Positions 1 to 10,190 of a stretch of DNA of 64,000 bases are shown here, one piece after another. A model generated the notes under the pieces. That model was not told where the DNA came from. It did no database searches and worked only from the letters and a program-made list of their open reading frames with translations. The stretch's first letter is position 1, and every line of letters begins with the position of its first letter. Source of the DNA: Huiozyma naganishii CBS 8797 (Eukaryota; Ascomycota; Saccharomycetes; Saccharomycetales; Saccharomycetaceae); the NCBI RefSeq assembly GCF_000348985.1, contig NC_035931.1, positions 1-64,000 on the forward strand. The letters run 5' to 3'. The translations under genes and the position numbers were made by a program.

Positions 1-1133
1 TACTGTATAAGAATTCTACACAAGGAACCAAATTTACCCCAGCAGCATGATAACTGGCAATCAATTCAGCTCCCGTAGTACAAGCCCAAACTGGGTCATC
101 CTCCCTGTAACAGCACAAGCCGAGATACAGTAACTAAGCTACACCAGGTACAAAACCATGTATATGTAAGAGCTAAAGCAGGTGAATGTGATTAGAGTGT
201 GTCAGGACGGTCTGATATTTTTATTTACGTCGTATGCGGAATTATCTAGTTATATCAGTTGTATTTGCTTGTCGCTCTCCTCTTCTCTTCGTTTGTTCCT
301 CGATTTAGAGACGGTCTTAAAAGATGTCGGCGCATATACGTTGCAGTTTATATACGTTCCGGATAACAGGCCATCCGCTTGTCTCGAGTTGCTGTTCTCA
401 CATGGGTTTACAATATTTTACAGTACTGTATTTGATAGGGTAACGGGTCATGAGTCCATTCCCATGTGGAGTTCCACAAATTATCCTCACACAGTCCTGC
501 TTTTAAATAACCCATCGTTGTGGCGAGTCCACGGGATAAATAGTAACCATTGTAGTATGGAGAGGCGGTTGATTGGTTTCTTGTTCCTTGTTTGTGCTTC
601 GCTTGAGGGTTTGTAGCATTTGATTCCGGTGCAGTGTTTGCTGGATTAGGATAAATATCATAATAGGCTGATAAGAAGATGATAATGGAATCTCTTATCT
701 ACATCCGAAGAAACAAATTTTCCCAACGATACCAGATTTCCAAGCATATATGAAGGGTGCGATGCCCCACAACTTCTTACCTCTCCATGTTCCATATCCG
801 AGGAAAGTATCGGACCATGTACTGTTGGGTATTTTCGCCTCAACCATCCATTTAAGTAGATTATATTAGATGATTTGGATTGGGCTAACTTCTTAGTATA
901 CTTAGGTATGGTTTGATGGTCTCTTCTGTATGTACCAGAAATAGAGACCTGTTCCATCGAATTGCATAGCCTTTATAACGTGAGAATACCCCAGATATTC
1001 TCTAGTGCGGCACATTTGTTCCACATTGCGTCGTGTAGTGGCTACATCTCTACTGTTGTTTATTGCTTGTTTATGCTTATAATGACAACATATTGTTCTA
1101 ATCCTTTCATCCGACATATAGATACCGGTTCAA

Positions 1134-1153
1134 NNNNNNNNNNNNNNNNNNNN
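1134..1153. other. Assembly gap (20 N)
   Basis: Twenty undetermined bases. The right flank is a tandem repeat of a 7-bp unit, so the gap is probably a repeat that could not be assembled. Confidence 0.95.
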
Positions 1154-1157
1154 GCAA

Positions 1158-1186
1158 CATGCAGCATGCAGCATGCAGCATGCAAG
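1158..1186. repeat. Tandem 7-bp repeat, unit GCATGCA
   Basis: About four head-to-tail copies of GCATGCA, the first slightly altered, directly after the N run. The unit contains the palindrome GCATGC. True copy number is unknown because the gap truncates the array. Confidence 0.7.
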
Positions 1187-1244
1187 CTACGTGACAAACG
1201 GACAGACCCAAGCTAATGAGGTCTGATCCAGCTTCGCCAACTAT

Positions 1245-1252
1245 TATATAAA
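1245..1252 (+). promoter_or_regulatory. TATA box of left adhesin gene
   Basis: TATATAAA lies 103-110 bases upstream of the ATG at 1355. A perfect 7-bp inverted repeat (ATTCCAA, spacer CTA, TTGGAAT; 1261-1277) follows it. The position supports 1355 as the ancestral start codon of the adhesin remnant. Confidence 0.5.
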
Positions 1253-1354
1253 GGCCACAGATTCCAACTATTGGAATCCGCGTGTCACTTCCTTATTCTC
1301 TCTGTTCTTTCGCAGGACCTTCTCATCACAGAAAAATAAAACACACAAACCAAC

Positions 1355-2507
1355 ATGCACTACCACAGCACAGGGGAACTGCTTCTTTATTTGCGTCGCT
1401 TCTGAAATTGTCGCAGCACTTACCGTGACCGAGGACACGACCCTTACTGGGGACCAAACCTTTAGCGAGGCCGTAACCATCGAGGACGGCGCCACCTTAA
1501 CGCTGAAAGAAGGTTCTGTTTACAAGTTTGAGAACGACCTGAGCGTTCATGGCGGTCTTGTCTTAGACAATCGCAATGTTGACGGCACTGTCTCTTTCAA
1601 CAGGGAGAGTTCCCTAAACGTTACTGGGTCCTTCGAATTGGCCGTTTCAAACGATGTTGATATGTTCTTCACTAGCTTCTATAACTCCGGATCAATTTAC
1701 GTCAAAGGTTCCGCAGCGGTTCAGCCCGCCGTCACTTTCGAAGGTTTGGAAGTTTTTATCAACGATGGTACTATCGACGCAGGGAGTCGTGACGAAGGAC
1801 CTGCACATTCAGCTATTGCTTTTGGTGACGCTTTTGACCCAAAAAAAACACCATTCATCAACCATGGGAAGGTGGTCGTAAGTGGGACAGAAAAATTCAT
1901 CGAAGGCAACGTTGTTTACTTGCTTGCAGGAAACGCGGTAAGTTTTTATGCCCCCGTCGAGGGGACTGGAAGTGTGGAGGTGACCAACTCATACATTGGT
2001 CTAAATGCTGAAACAAATGCCGGCGGCCCTGAAATCCAGTTGAAGGACTCAGCACTATACTTGCCCGCCAATTTCTCCACAAGCATCAGTGTTCGCGGAC
2101 TCAAGGGTTCGATAGTCGCGTTTTCTCTGACGCCCACCAGTTTACTCCCAGATATGAAGACGACTTTACAAGATGGAAAGCTGTCAATTGGGTTCCCAGA
2201 TGCCGTGGCTACTATTGCTGACATTGACGGAACTATTGTTCCATGCGGAATAAAGCAGGACCTCTTCACTTTGCGGGCCACAGAAAGCATTTACATTACC
2301 AACCCAGGCATATCATTCACAGACTCTTTTCCCTCCATCCCAGACCCAGTCACCACAACGACCGTGGTGGGGGAGGGGCACACAGTGACGCAGACAACCT
2401 CTTACTACACCGAAGCTGCCGGAGGAACATGCGAGATGAAAACCACTGTCTATCCAACTGCCAGCACTTTGTCAACGAGATACTCTGCTGCGCCCTCAGC
2501 TAATTAG
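1355..2507 (+). pseudogene. Hyr/Iff-type cell-wall adhesin remnant, frameshifted and truncated
   Basis: Residues decoded from about 1425 on resemble the hyphally regulated cell wall protein N-terminal domain (Hyphal_reg_CWP, a beta-helix adhesin head). They match the head of the gene at 4248-6272; for instance DTTLTGDQTF here corresponds to NTTLSGDRVF there. The head's frame has no upstream ATG. The only plausible start, ATG 1355, lies in another frame and ends after 16 codons, while the head's own frame upstream encodes a hydrophobic stretch (FFICVASEIVAA) like the end of a signal peptide. A one-base shift between about 1370 and 1400 would explain this. The frame stops at 2505-2507, just where the Ser/Thr-rich stalk should begin, so stalk repeats and GPI signal are absent. 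Either a decayed gene or one carrying sequence errors; the missing stalk argues for real decay. Confidence 0.7.
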
Positions 2508-4196
2508 CACTCCCACTGACGACGCCTTTTTACAAAATGCTGGAGAGGACGGTCTGCGGGAGCATTACTCTTCAGCTCTGTTGACCTCGCTTTTCTACTT
2601 CTAACGTTTAACGTATTTGATCGTATCTCTATACGGATATATACTTTTCTTTTAAAATGCAGTCCTCTGAAGACCAGCAGCGAGCACCAACTTTTACGTT
2701 TTGTGCTCTAGAGTTTATGAAATGTACGTGCGTTTTAGATCGACACAATCACGACCCCTGGAACCACTGAGTTTTTTCAAGCTCAACCCTGTATGACGGG
2801 AATATTTGCAACCGCCGGTCGATAACCCACAGTGAAAGTTTCTAGGAAACATTTTAGAGAAGCGTTAGTGGAATGGACAGCGTTTGAGAGACTTCTGGAT
2901 CACAAGCAAAAGGTACGTCCGGGAGGACAATCCTAAGCTTCAGCCCTGGGAACTGTACAGGATGGTAAGTTTGGTGATTCGCAAACTGCGAAAACCCGTA
3001 GTTGACTTACCTGGAAGAGATTCTTTACAGTTCAAGCACCTTGGTCGCCAGCAAAGAGAGTTATCGTGCAGCAAATTGATCCAAACCAGCAAGGTTGTGT
3101 TTAAGTGATTGCGCACGTTCATAATACTGCCATACTTATAATACCCCCCACTTGAAAGTCAGCACTGAAAATATCTTGGCATGTGCAACATTTCTTTCAA
3201 GGAAGAGTGTAGATTTTGCCATAGGAATGAGGAAAAAGCCAACAGTTTATTTTTTACTGCAACATTGCAAGCGGTGACAAGAATATCTAGACAATATCGT
3301 GTGTACGTCTCTGCATCTCTGCAACTTTCTGTTTGGTAAATAAGACACTATGTTTGGTACACGTTGACATAATTCACAAGTCTGGGCATTTTTCTATGGT
3401 ATGCAGAATCCGCATGATTCTAGGATGACACAGGCTCTTGAAAAACCTCAGCTTTGAGTTATTTCTTCCTCTTGACCAAGACATGAAGGAATGTGGGTAG
3501 ATACTCTTGTAGGAATTATCAACCTCGCCAGGATGAGAATAAGATATACAACTTATATATAACAGTTTTAGCTGATACTTTTCAAGAAGTCCGAGCTTTA
3601 CCGTGGAGAGTAGTTTAATTCTTTTTAAAACATTTCCCCTCTCAACCCGCGATATGAAGCATTTCCAAACTCGCAGCTTTTGCCATACCCGCCAGTGCTT
3701 CGTCTTTTTCATGTTTATTGTTTCACACCATTCCTAGACTTCGGGCCTGAATGGACATCGCAGCTTTCTTTTCACCTTCAATTGCAGTATTCATTCAATT
3801 TTCAACTAGTTTATGGAATTCTTCTTGTTTTGTATCTGAGAGATCTGTTCACTTGATTTAAGTAAGATTTATATATGTGATGAATTTCATTATTTCACAG
3901 TGTGTTACGACAATAATCATACTTTCACATTCTTATCATAGTCATTTTCTATATCCAGAAAAAAGTTCTTGACACTGTAGCGTCTCTGTAAGAGCTAAAG
4001 TATGTAGAGACAACCAGACATAATAACTTAACCCTACATGCAGTATTACGAATGATGCTGTTCTTACCTCGTTACCCAAGGTTATTGCCAAGAGGTATTC
4101 TATAATTTATCCCCACACTTCTTTCGCTGGTTAGACCTTGAGGTGAAATAAATGCCGTAGAAAGTTAGAGATATATAGAGAGGTGGCATACACTGT
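2508..4196. other. Intergenic, between convergent adhesin genes
   Basis: About 1.7 kb without a supportable gene; open frames are short and unlike known proteins. No stalk fragments of the left adhesin were recognised by eye, so its 3' part seems to be lost rather than merely out of frame. Confidence 0.5.
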
Positions 4197-4247
4197 TACA
4201 CACGGTACCCAGTAATAGAGCAGCAAACACAGCAGTACCAGGATAGA

Positions 4248-6272
4248 CTAGGTCTGAAGAACAGACCCGCTTCCATCGTAGACTGAAACACCCGCCGTAG
4301 TGGCAATCTTGGCTGAGACGCCCGAACCGGCAGGCACAAGCTTGGGTGCTGATGGAATACCGTTCGATTCTCTGGTAGTCGCTGGTACAGATTTAATTGT
4401 AGAAGCGTAAATTTTAGCTGCTGGTTGGTTACTAGTTTCCATATTCCCACTCCCCTTTGGATGGGCCGACTGTTTCAAAGCATTGGCAACACCGCCCAAA
4501 TGTTGACTATTGTAGGCTGGGCTATTTGCAGGCTTTGTCGCGTGGGTCCTACAGCCCTCTGTACATGTAGAAATAATGGTAGTCGTGTGTAACTCTCCAC
4601 CCATGTGTGCTGGGGTAGAACCGACAGGGAAGGTTGTGCGCGTGGCAACAAGTTCACCGTTGCGATTGCTGGTGGTGTAGTCACAAACAACCACAATGGA
4701 TGTCACTTTGGTGTACTCGAGGGTGGTTTCCGTTGTCGTCTTGAACAGTGCGCCTGTTTGCGAGCTTTCGGTTGGTTTCTCTGTTCCTGCTGTTGACATG
4801 ACCAGACCGCCTGTCCTCGATTTGTCCGTGGAGTGTTCAATTACCGTTGTCGACTTGGGCACATCTGTTCCTGTTCTTGACTTCTCAATGGGGTGTTCCG
4901 TTTGTGTTTCCTGCATGGAAGTGGTGGTTTTAACTGACGATGTCGCCGAAACAGTGCTGTTACTGTATCCGGGATGCATCGATCTGTGTCCGGACTCACT
5001 GGAACTGCTTGCAGCAGAGCGGTGTGACGAAGGAGTAGTTGACGCACTCCCACTGGACGAGTGGAGTCTCGACGATGCAACACTGCTGCTTACTGCCGAA
5101 ATGCGAGATGAATGAGATGCAGAAGAACTCGCACTGGAGGAGCGGTGGGTTGATGGATTTGCACTAATAGAAGTCGACAATGTCGTCGACNNNTACACAG
5201 TGCTCCCAACCCCGCAGGTTCCGTTCTCTTCGTTTCTGGAATAAGAGGTGACGTATTCTATTGTTAGTGTACCATTCAGGACTTCTGTTGTCGTTTTCAG
5301 TTGTGGGATAGGGGAGAACAAACCGTTGAACAGTAATGCAGGGTATAAAGATGATACTCCTAAATGTGATATTTTTTGTAGTAAGTTGCATGGTGAAATC
5401 AAACTATCCAGATCCATTAACCTAATGGTTGTGTCCTCAATCTCAGCAATCACTGTTCCACTTTGTACAGTTGCATGCAAAGCTGAACCTGGGGCGTAAT
5501 CAAAAAGAACTATCGAACTGTTTAGTCCATGCACAGTAACATTGGAATCCCCGTAAGAAGATGCGTATACAGCCGAGTCTTTCAAGACGACATTTTGAGT
5601 ATCCGAAATATTCATGTTATAGAGGGATAAAACTCCATTTATTGCTTCTATTGTTCCAGATCCTTGAAATCGTCCCATGATAGTAATCGTATTTTTGCTG
5701 TCAGTATCCACTGTCGTCGCATTAAATAGCGGGGTTTCACTATTTGCAGGTATTAGCCCATTGTTCACAAATGGAGCGTCGTTTGTATTTAATATAGCAA
5801 ACCCCACTGCTGAGGTTTTATCAGTGCCTTCAACGGTTATTGTGCGCTCATTCCTGAAACTTTGTGAATCCTGGCTCAGGTAAGCAGTCTGCGCACCTTT
5901 TATACTCCTTAGGTATAGGTGCCCTGAGCTAAGAAAGGTTTTGAAATATAAAAAGAGGGTGTTGGGAGAATAGAGCTCTGCTGTACCGGTAATGTTGACT
6001 GATGAGGCAGCAGCATCGAATAGTGGACTACCGCAGTTGTTCGAATAAACGACCAGATTACCGTAGACGTTCAAGTCTTTTTTGAACATAAAACGTCCGT
6101 CAGTCAGGGTTAAAGTGGCACCCTTCTCAATCGTGACGGTACCGCTGAATACACGATCTCCGCTTAACGTAGTGTTATCAGTCACAATCATTCCATTGCT
6201 TACTGCCTGGGCGAGAACTGTGGGTAACAGAGAGGCAATTGCCAGTAACACTATTTTGAAGTTTCCGAGCAT
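4248..6272 (-). CDS. Hyr/Iff-type cell-wall adhesin, Ser/Thr-rich, GPI tail cut off by a stop
   Basis: A 674-residue secreted protein. Residues 1-21 form a signal peptide ending near LAQA. Residues about 25-340 match the Hyphal_reg_CWP adhesin head. Residues about 365-450 are a serine-rich stalk, followed by three degenerate 19-21-residue repeats around KSRTG/KSRTG/SSQTG and a TTIISTCTEGC segment typical of yeast wall proteins. Such proteins are normally GPI-anchored and then cross-linked to wall glucan, mediating adhesion. Here the frame ends with SVYDGSGSVLQT and a TAG. The next codons in the same frame read SILVLLCLLLYYW, a typical GPI-signal hydrophobic tail, so the stop appears to have just removed the anchor signal. 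Three N at 5191-5193 lie at the head/stalk junction, so the exact frame there is not proven. Paralogous to the remnant at 1355-2507, in tail-to-tail orientation. Confidence 0.75.
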   Translation of the reverse strand: MLGNFKIVLLAIASLLPTVLAQAVSNGMIVTDNTTLSGDRVFSGTVTIEKGATLTLTDGRFMFKKDLNVYGNLVVYSNNCGSPLFDAAASSVNITGTAELYSPNTLFLYFKTFLSSGHLYLRSIKGAQTAYLSQDSQSFRNERTITVEGTDKTSAVGFAILNTNDAPFVNNGLIPANSETPLFNATTVDTDSKNTITIMGRFQGSGTIEAINGVLSLYNMNISDTQNVVLKDSAVYASSYGDSNVTVHGLNSSIVLFDYAPGSALHATVQSGTVIAEIEDTTIRLMDLDSLISPCNLLQKISHLGVSSLYPALLFNGLFSPIPQLKTTTEVLNGTLTIEYVTSYSRNEENGTCGVGSTVXXSTTLSTSISANPSTHRSSSASSSASHSSRISAVSSSVASSRLHSSSGSASTTPSSHRSAASSSSESGHRSMHPGYSNSTVSATSSVKTTTSMQETQTEHPIEKSRTGTDVPKSTTVIEHSTDKSRTGGLVMSTAGTEKPTESSQTGALFKTTTETTLEYTKVTSIVVVCDYTTSNRNGELVATRTTFPVGSTPAHMGGELHTTTIISTCTEGCRTHATKPANSPAYNSQHLGGVANALKQSAHPKGSGNMETSNQPAAKIYASTIKSVPATTRESNGIPSAPKLVPAGSGVSAKIATTAGVSVYDGSGSVLQT
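5191..5193. other. Undetermined bases (NNN) inside the adhesin gene
   Basis: Three N at residues 360-361 of the adhesin, where the head meets the low-complexity stalk. The true gap length may differ and could change the reading frame or hide repeat units. Confidence 0.95.
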
Positions 6273-6338
6273 ATTGGGGGTATGATCCGTTGGTATTTCA
6301 ACAAACGATGGAGAATGAATTGTACCATATTTCCCTGT

Positions 6339-6345
6339 TTATATA
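6339..6345 (-). promoter_or_regulatory. TATA box of right adhesin gene
   Basis: TATATAA on the minus strand, 67-73 bases upstream of the ATG at 6272. Further upstream, TTTCCCTGT occurs at 6330-6338 and 6441-6449, and GGGAAATACAG at 6451-6461 and 6525-6535; TTTCCC/GGGAAA at 6441-6456 forms a small inverted repeat. The repeated motif may be a regulator site, identity unknown. Confidence 0.45.
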
Positions 6346-8621
6346 AGAACTGGGAAAGCATAGACCACCCCACCCGAACTACTTCATCCCGTGGGATTAT
6401 ACGATTTGTTAAGCTCTCCAGGACCTACAACCCCAGGTCTTTTCCCTGTAGGGAAATACAGAGAACTGGACAGAAAATTTGCATTCCTCCTTTGTGCGTT
6501 AGTTTCCTCATATCTGTCCCGAAAGGGAAATACAGTCCCGTTCTGGAAATATGCAATACCTTTTTGGTTTCCTGTCACTGAAAACAGCGCAGGACCCCGA
6601 AGGCACAGCACATGCAGACAGAGAAATAACCAACGGGATATCGTCAGCAGGAGGCAGAAGTTGCGCAGGAACTGCCTCAAATGCTAAACTATGTAGTTAG
6701 CCGAACTTTTTGGAGGTTCTCATCCGTTTTTTTTCATTTGCAGTGGAAACACACCGAAGTAATACCTTCGAACTATTCTGATCACGCCATAATAGGATCT
6801 GCGGTGGTGAACCGGATAATAACCGGGTACTTCGACCTCTCCACTGTTCGAGTTTTCGAGTTCCTTTGTAAAGGTTGTTTTATCGCTCCCGGGGCCTGGT
6901 GCATGGCCTTTCTGGCCAAACCGTAGAACCCTAATCTTTAACCCTTCTTTTGAGTGCAAAAAAAATTTTGTCACGCGATAGGCTATTTCAGGAGAGAAAA
7001 CAGGATATAAGAATATACACAATCCTAGATAGAACTCTTTCCCCGTTTTAGCTGTTACGGGCAGTACAGGTTACGTCCCATAATCTTCAATATAGTCTGA
7101 TCTAAACCGCGGTGAAGTGTACCTGAAACAATGTAGCGCGTTTGATAACAAGGTCTGAATACTCTTCGTTAGCCGACGAACGGTGAATGCTCAATCCATG
7201 CCATTCATTTGGGGGAAATTAAGAGAGAGCCGAAAAAATGGTCAATCGTGTCGGCGAATTGTGCACGAGGCCATTCAACTCACATCTTATCTTAAATGAA
7301 CAAGTTATTCCTCCTGCTATGGCAGTATGATTGTGACCGATTATCAGGTGGTACTTTTCTGCTTTGGAAGTCTCCTTTGACCCTCATTATTCATAAATAA
7401 TTGTATAATAAATTGGTAGTATATTGTCACGTTGAAAAACCCCAATACAAAGAGATATTCATGAGGATATTTTGATGAAAGAGGAGACCGATTAAGATTA
7501 AACGCCTCAGCTACAAATAAAACACCCTTGAACAATCTAGAGTATAGCTAAAAACAACCAGGCGGCACATCTAGTACTCAACGTTCTGAATGGAAGCTCA
7601 CATATTTTTTCAGCAGCAACTGAATATGTGAACCTTTGCTATCATGAAGCAGAGAAGTCACTTGCAAGCCAAAGAAACTTCACTATAAATAAAATACCAG
7701 CAGTAGTCCTGATCGGTACGTTGAAACCGTACACTTTTCAGATCTAAATAGTATTAGTTCGGAATCTTTTGTTACTTAACGTAGGAATGTCCACTCTTTA
7801 CGTTGTTCATCCTATGTCTGTAACCTTTCCTAATTTCTTGGTTACACTCCCCAGTCCTACTTTATCTGTAAGCTCCATAATTATACTACATAACCCCGAT
7901 TGTTCATCCTTCAACTAAGAGGATGTTACTTGAGATGATAAAAGACAAGAGTTGTCCTCCAGTTTTACAAACCGAAATACCCAACGTAGATTTATTGAAA
8001 TTTTCGGAACTATTCAATTACAACACCATTCTTAAATATGGTTCAAAATGGCGGTGTATATAACTTCCCTTTGCGTGGTTAAGGTGAAATGGTACCTTCT
8101 CCTTAATTTATCTCAGCGTGAATTGTCTCCGGACATACTATTAAATGCAAGTGGTTTCAAGAAGCAAGTAATCGCAATTAAAGAATCATGTGTCTCCCAG
8201 TTCTTTTCTTTTAAACTATGAGAGTCATACAATTATATTGACTTTTAGATGCCAAAGCATATTCATTCTGGCCACCACATCTGTCCATGCTTTATAAGTC
8301 AGGAAACGATAAGTCGCTAGGTTCTGACCAGCGTTTATCTCTGAGAAAGCAGTAACAGTTTAGTTCATAAATTACTTAACAACAACTATAAAAGGGATTG
8401 CTCCTCATGAAGACAGTCAAGAGAAAGCTTCAATGAAACATTCTGTCCCCTCACCTATAAAAGAAGGTACACTTTCCAAAACTGTTTACCATTCGTTTTC
8501 ATGGAAAAAAAAGACTAAATTGAGCAAAGTTGAAAGATATAAAGTGGGACCGTGAGCACCCTTGAGCATAACTATCTATACGTTCCTGCAGAACAAAGGG
8601 GGGCAAATTCATTCTTGCAGT
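6346..8621. other. Long intergenic region, no gene seen
   Basis: About 2.3 kb between the divergently transcribed adhesin and ALO1 with no supportable gene. Open frames are under about 100 codons and unlike known families. I saw no long terminal repeat or transposase remnant. In S. cerevisiae TUB1 lies beside ALO1; no tubulin sequence is present here, so gene order breaks within this stretch. Confidence 0.5.
8387..8463 (+). promoter_or_regulatory. Two tandem TATA boxes upstream of ALO1
   Basis: TATAAAAG occurs at 8387-8394 and again at 8456-8463, 69 bases apart and 159-235 bases before the ALO1 ATG. Either could position transcription. Confidence 0.35.
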
Positions 8622-10190
8622 ATGAGTACAGTAACGGTGGCCAATATGGGTCAAAAGAACTACGTTTTCAAGAATTGGGCAGGTGTTTATTCCACAAAGC
8701 CTCAGTTGTATTTCCAACCTGCAACCAGGAATGAAGTGAAGCACGTTGTTAACCAGGCGAGAAAGCAGGGAAAACATCTGATCACTGTGGGTTCAGGGCA
8801 CACTCCGAACACATTGTGTATGTACAGTGAATGGATGCTCAATTTAGATAAACTGAATGATATAACGGCATTTGATGAGTCTCCAGATAAAAACTATGCT
8901 GATGTAACTGTTGGTGCAGGGATAAGGATTTTCGAGCTAAACGAGTACTTAGATCCACTAGGGTATACTATTCAGAACCTACCCTCTATATTGATACCAA
9001 GTCTCGGTGGTGTAATTTCTACGGGAACACATGGTTCGTCTGCTTACCATGGTCTTTTGTCTTCACAGATTGTGAATCTAACAATGATTAATGGATCCAG
9101 CGAAGTACTATTCTTAGATTCCGAGCATCATCCGGATATCTTCAAAGCTGCTCTTCTGTCCCTTGGTAAAATCGGCATAATTGTGGAAGTAACAATACGT
9201 GTTGTCCCCAAGTTCAATCTGAAATGTAAGCAAGAAATGATCAGTTTTGATCAGATGTTGGAAATGTGGGATTATGTATGGACATCATCCGAGTTCATCA
9301 GATTGTGGTGGTATCCGTATAACGATAAGTGTATTCTTTGGAGGGCGGAAAAGACGGAACAAGCACCAACTAAAGGGAAGAAGGGTTGGTTGACAAACCG
9401 TTTTAACAGAATTCTTTATGAGGCTTTACTTTGGGTGTGTGTCAAGCTGTATGGCCCCTTGACTCCTTACGTGGAGAGATTTGTTTTTAATCGTCAGTTC
9501 AGGAATGTCGGTGGCCTTGGTCATGGTTCAGTTGAGGTAACTGGTTCTATGGATGGTTTGAGTTTGGATTGTTTGTACTCGCAGTTTGTTGATGAATGGG
9601 CCATACCCATGGACAACGGGCCGGAAGTATTACGGAGTTTGCAGCACTCTGTTTCGAGTGCCACAGAGAGCGCGGAGTTTTACGTGCATTCCCCCGTGGA
9701 AATCCGGTGCTCGAACACAACAGTGCCTGATGAATTAACCATTGAGAAGACGAGATCTGCCACAAGCGTTGGTCCAGTGTATGGCAACATCGTGCGCCCA
9801 TACCTGGATATCTCATCTCGCGACCCGCGCCACGCTGCTCCAGACAACATCACCAACAGCCAACTGACTTTGTTCATCAATGCTACAGTGTACCGCCCAT
9901 TTGGGTTTAACAGTCCCGTGCACAAGTGGTTTTCACTTTTTGAGGACACTCTTACCGTGGCTGGCGGCAGGCCCCATTGGGCCAAGAATTTCCTAGGGTC
10001 CCCAAAGTTGGCCCTCGGTGACGCTCCAAAACCGAATTATCTTGACTACGAATGTCGCGGGCTGGGTAAGAAAATAAGAGAGTGGTACGGTACAGACCTA
10101 CAAAAGTTCTTAGAAATCAGAAACCAGCAGGATCCATCACGCGTCTTCACCCCAGAAACTGACTGGACAGTGACAAACGGGTTCTCCTGA
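8622..10190 (+). CDS. ALO1: D-arabinono-1,4-lactone oxidase
   Basis: The 522-residue product matches yeast Alo1 (526 residues) along its length. This FAD enzyme of the mitochondrial outer membrane oxidises D-arabinono-1,4-lactone to D-erythroascorbate, the yeast ascorbate analogue. The N-terminal FAD-binding PCMH domain includes TVGSGHTPN and IISTGTHGSSAYHGL-like segments (here VISTGTHGSSAYHG). The C-terminal ALO domain ends with the family signature HWAKNF. The open frame extends 20 codons further 5' but only from a TTG; the first ATG, giving MSTVTVANMGQKNYVFKNWAG, aligns with the S. cerevisiae start. Next to a cytochrome b5 reductase gene, as in S. cerevisiae (YML086C-YML087C). Confidence 0.95.
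   Translation: MSTVTVANMGQKNYVFKNWAGVYSTKPQLYFQPATRNEVKHVVNQARKQGKHLITVGSGHTPNTLCMYSEWMLNLDKLNDITAFDESPDKNYADVTVGAGIRIFELNEYLDPLGYTIQNLPSILIPSLGGVISTGTHGSSAYHGLLSSQIVNLTMINGSSEVLFLDSEHHPDIFKAALLSLGKIGIIVEVTIRVVPKFNLKCKQEMISFDQMLEMWDYVWTSSEFIRLWWYPYNDKCILWRAEKTEQAPTKGKKGWLTNRFNRILYEALLWVCVKLYGPLTPYVERFVFNRQFRNVGGLGHGSVEVTGSMDGLSLDCLYSQFVDEWAIPMDNGPEVLRSLQHSVSSATESAEFYVHSPVEIRCSNTTVPDELTIEKTRSATSVGPVYGNIVRPYLDISSRDPRHAAPDNITNSQLTLFINATVYRPFGFNSPVHKWFSLFEDTLTVAGGRPHWAKNFLGSPKLALGDAPKPNYLDYECRGLGKKIREWYGTDLQKFLEIRNQQDPSRVFTPETDWTVTNGFS

Larger units (their letters stand above)
1..1354. other. Gene-poor left end, subtelomere-like, with assembly gap
   Basis: No convincing gene is seen in this stretch; the open frames are short and show no recognisable domain. 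It ends with the promoter of the left adhesin. A run of 20 N lies at 1134-1153 and is followed at once by a short tandem repeat. The gene-poor character and the neighbouring adhesin genes suggest a subtelomeric or otherwise fast-evolving region, which is inference. Confidence 0.5.

Noticed and set aside
182..616. Open frame of 144 codons at the left end
   Set aside because: No recognisable domain, starts without an ATG context that fits, and lies in a gene-poor region. Cys/Leu/Ser-rich composition is typical of chance frames.
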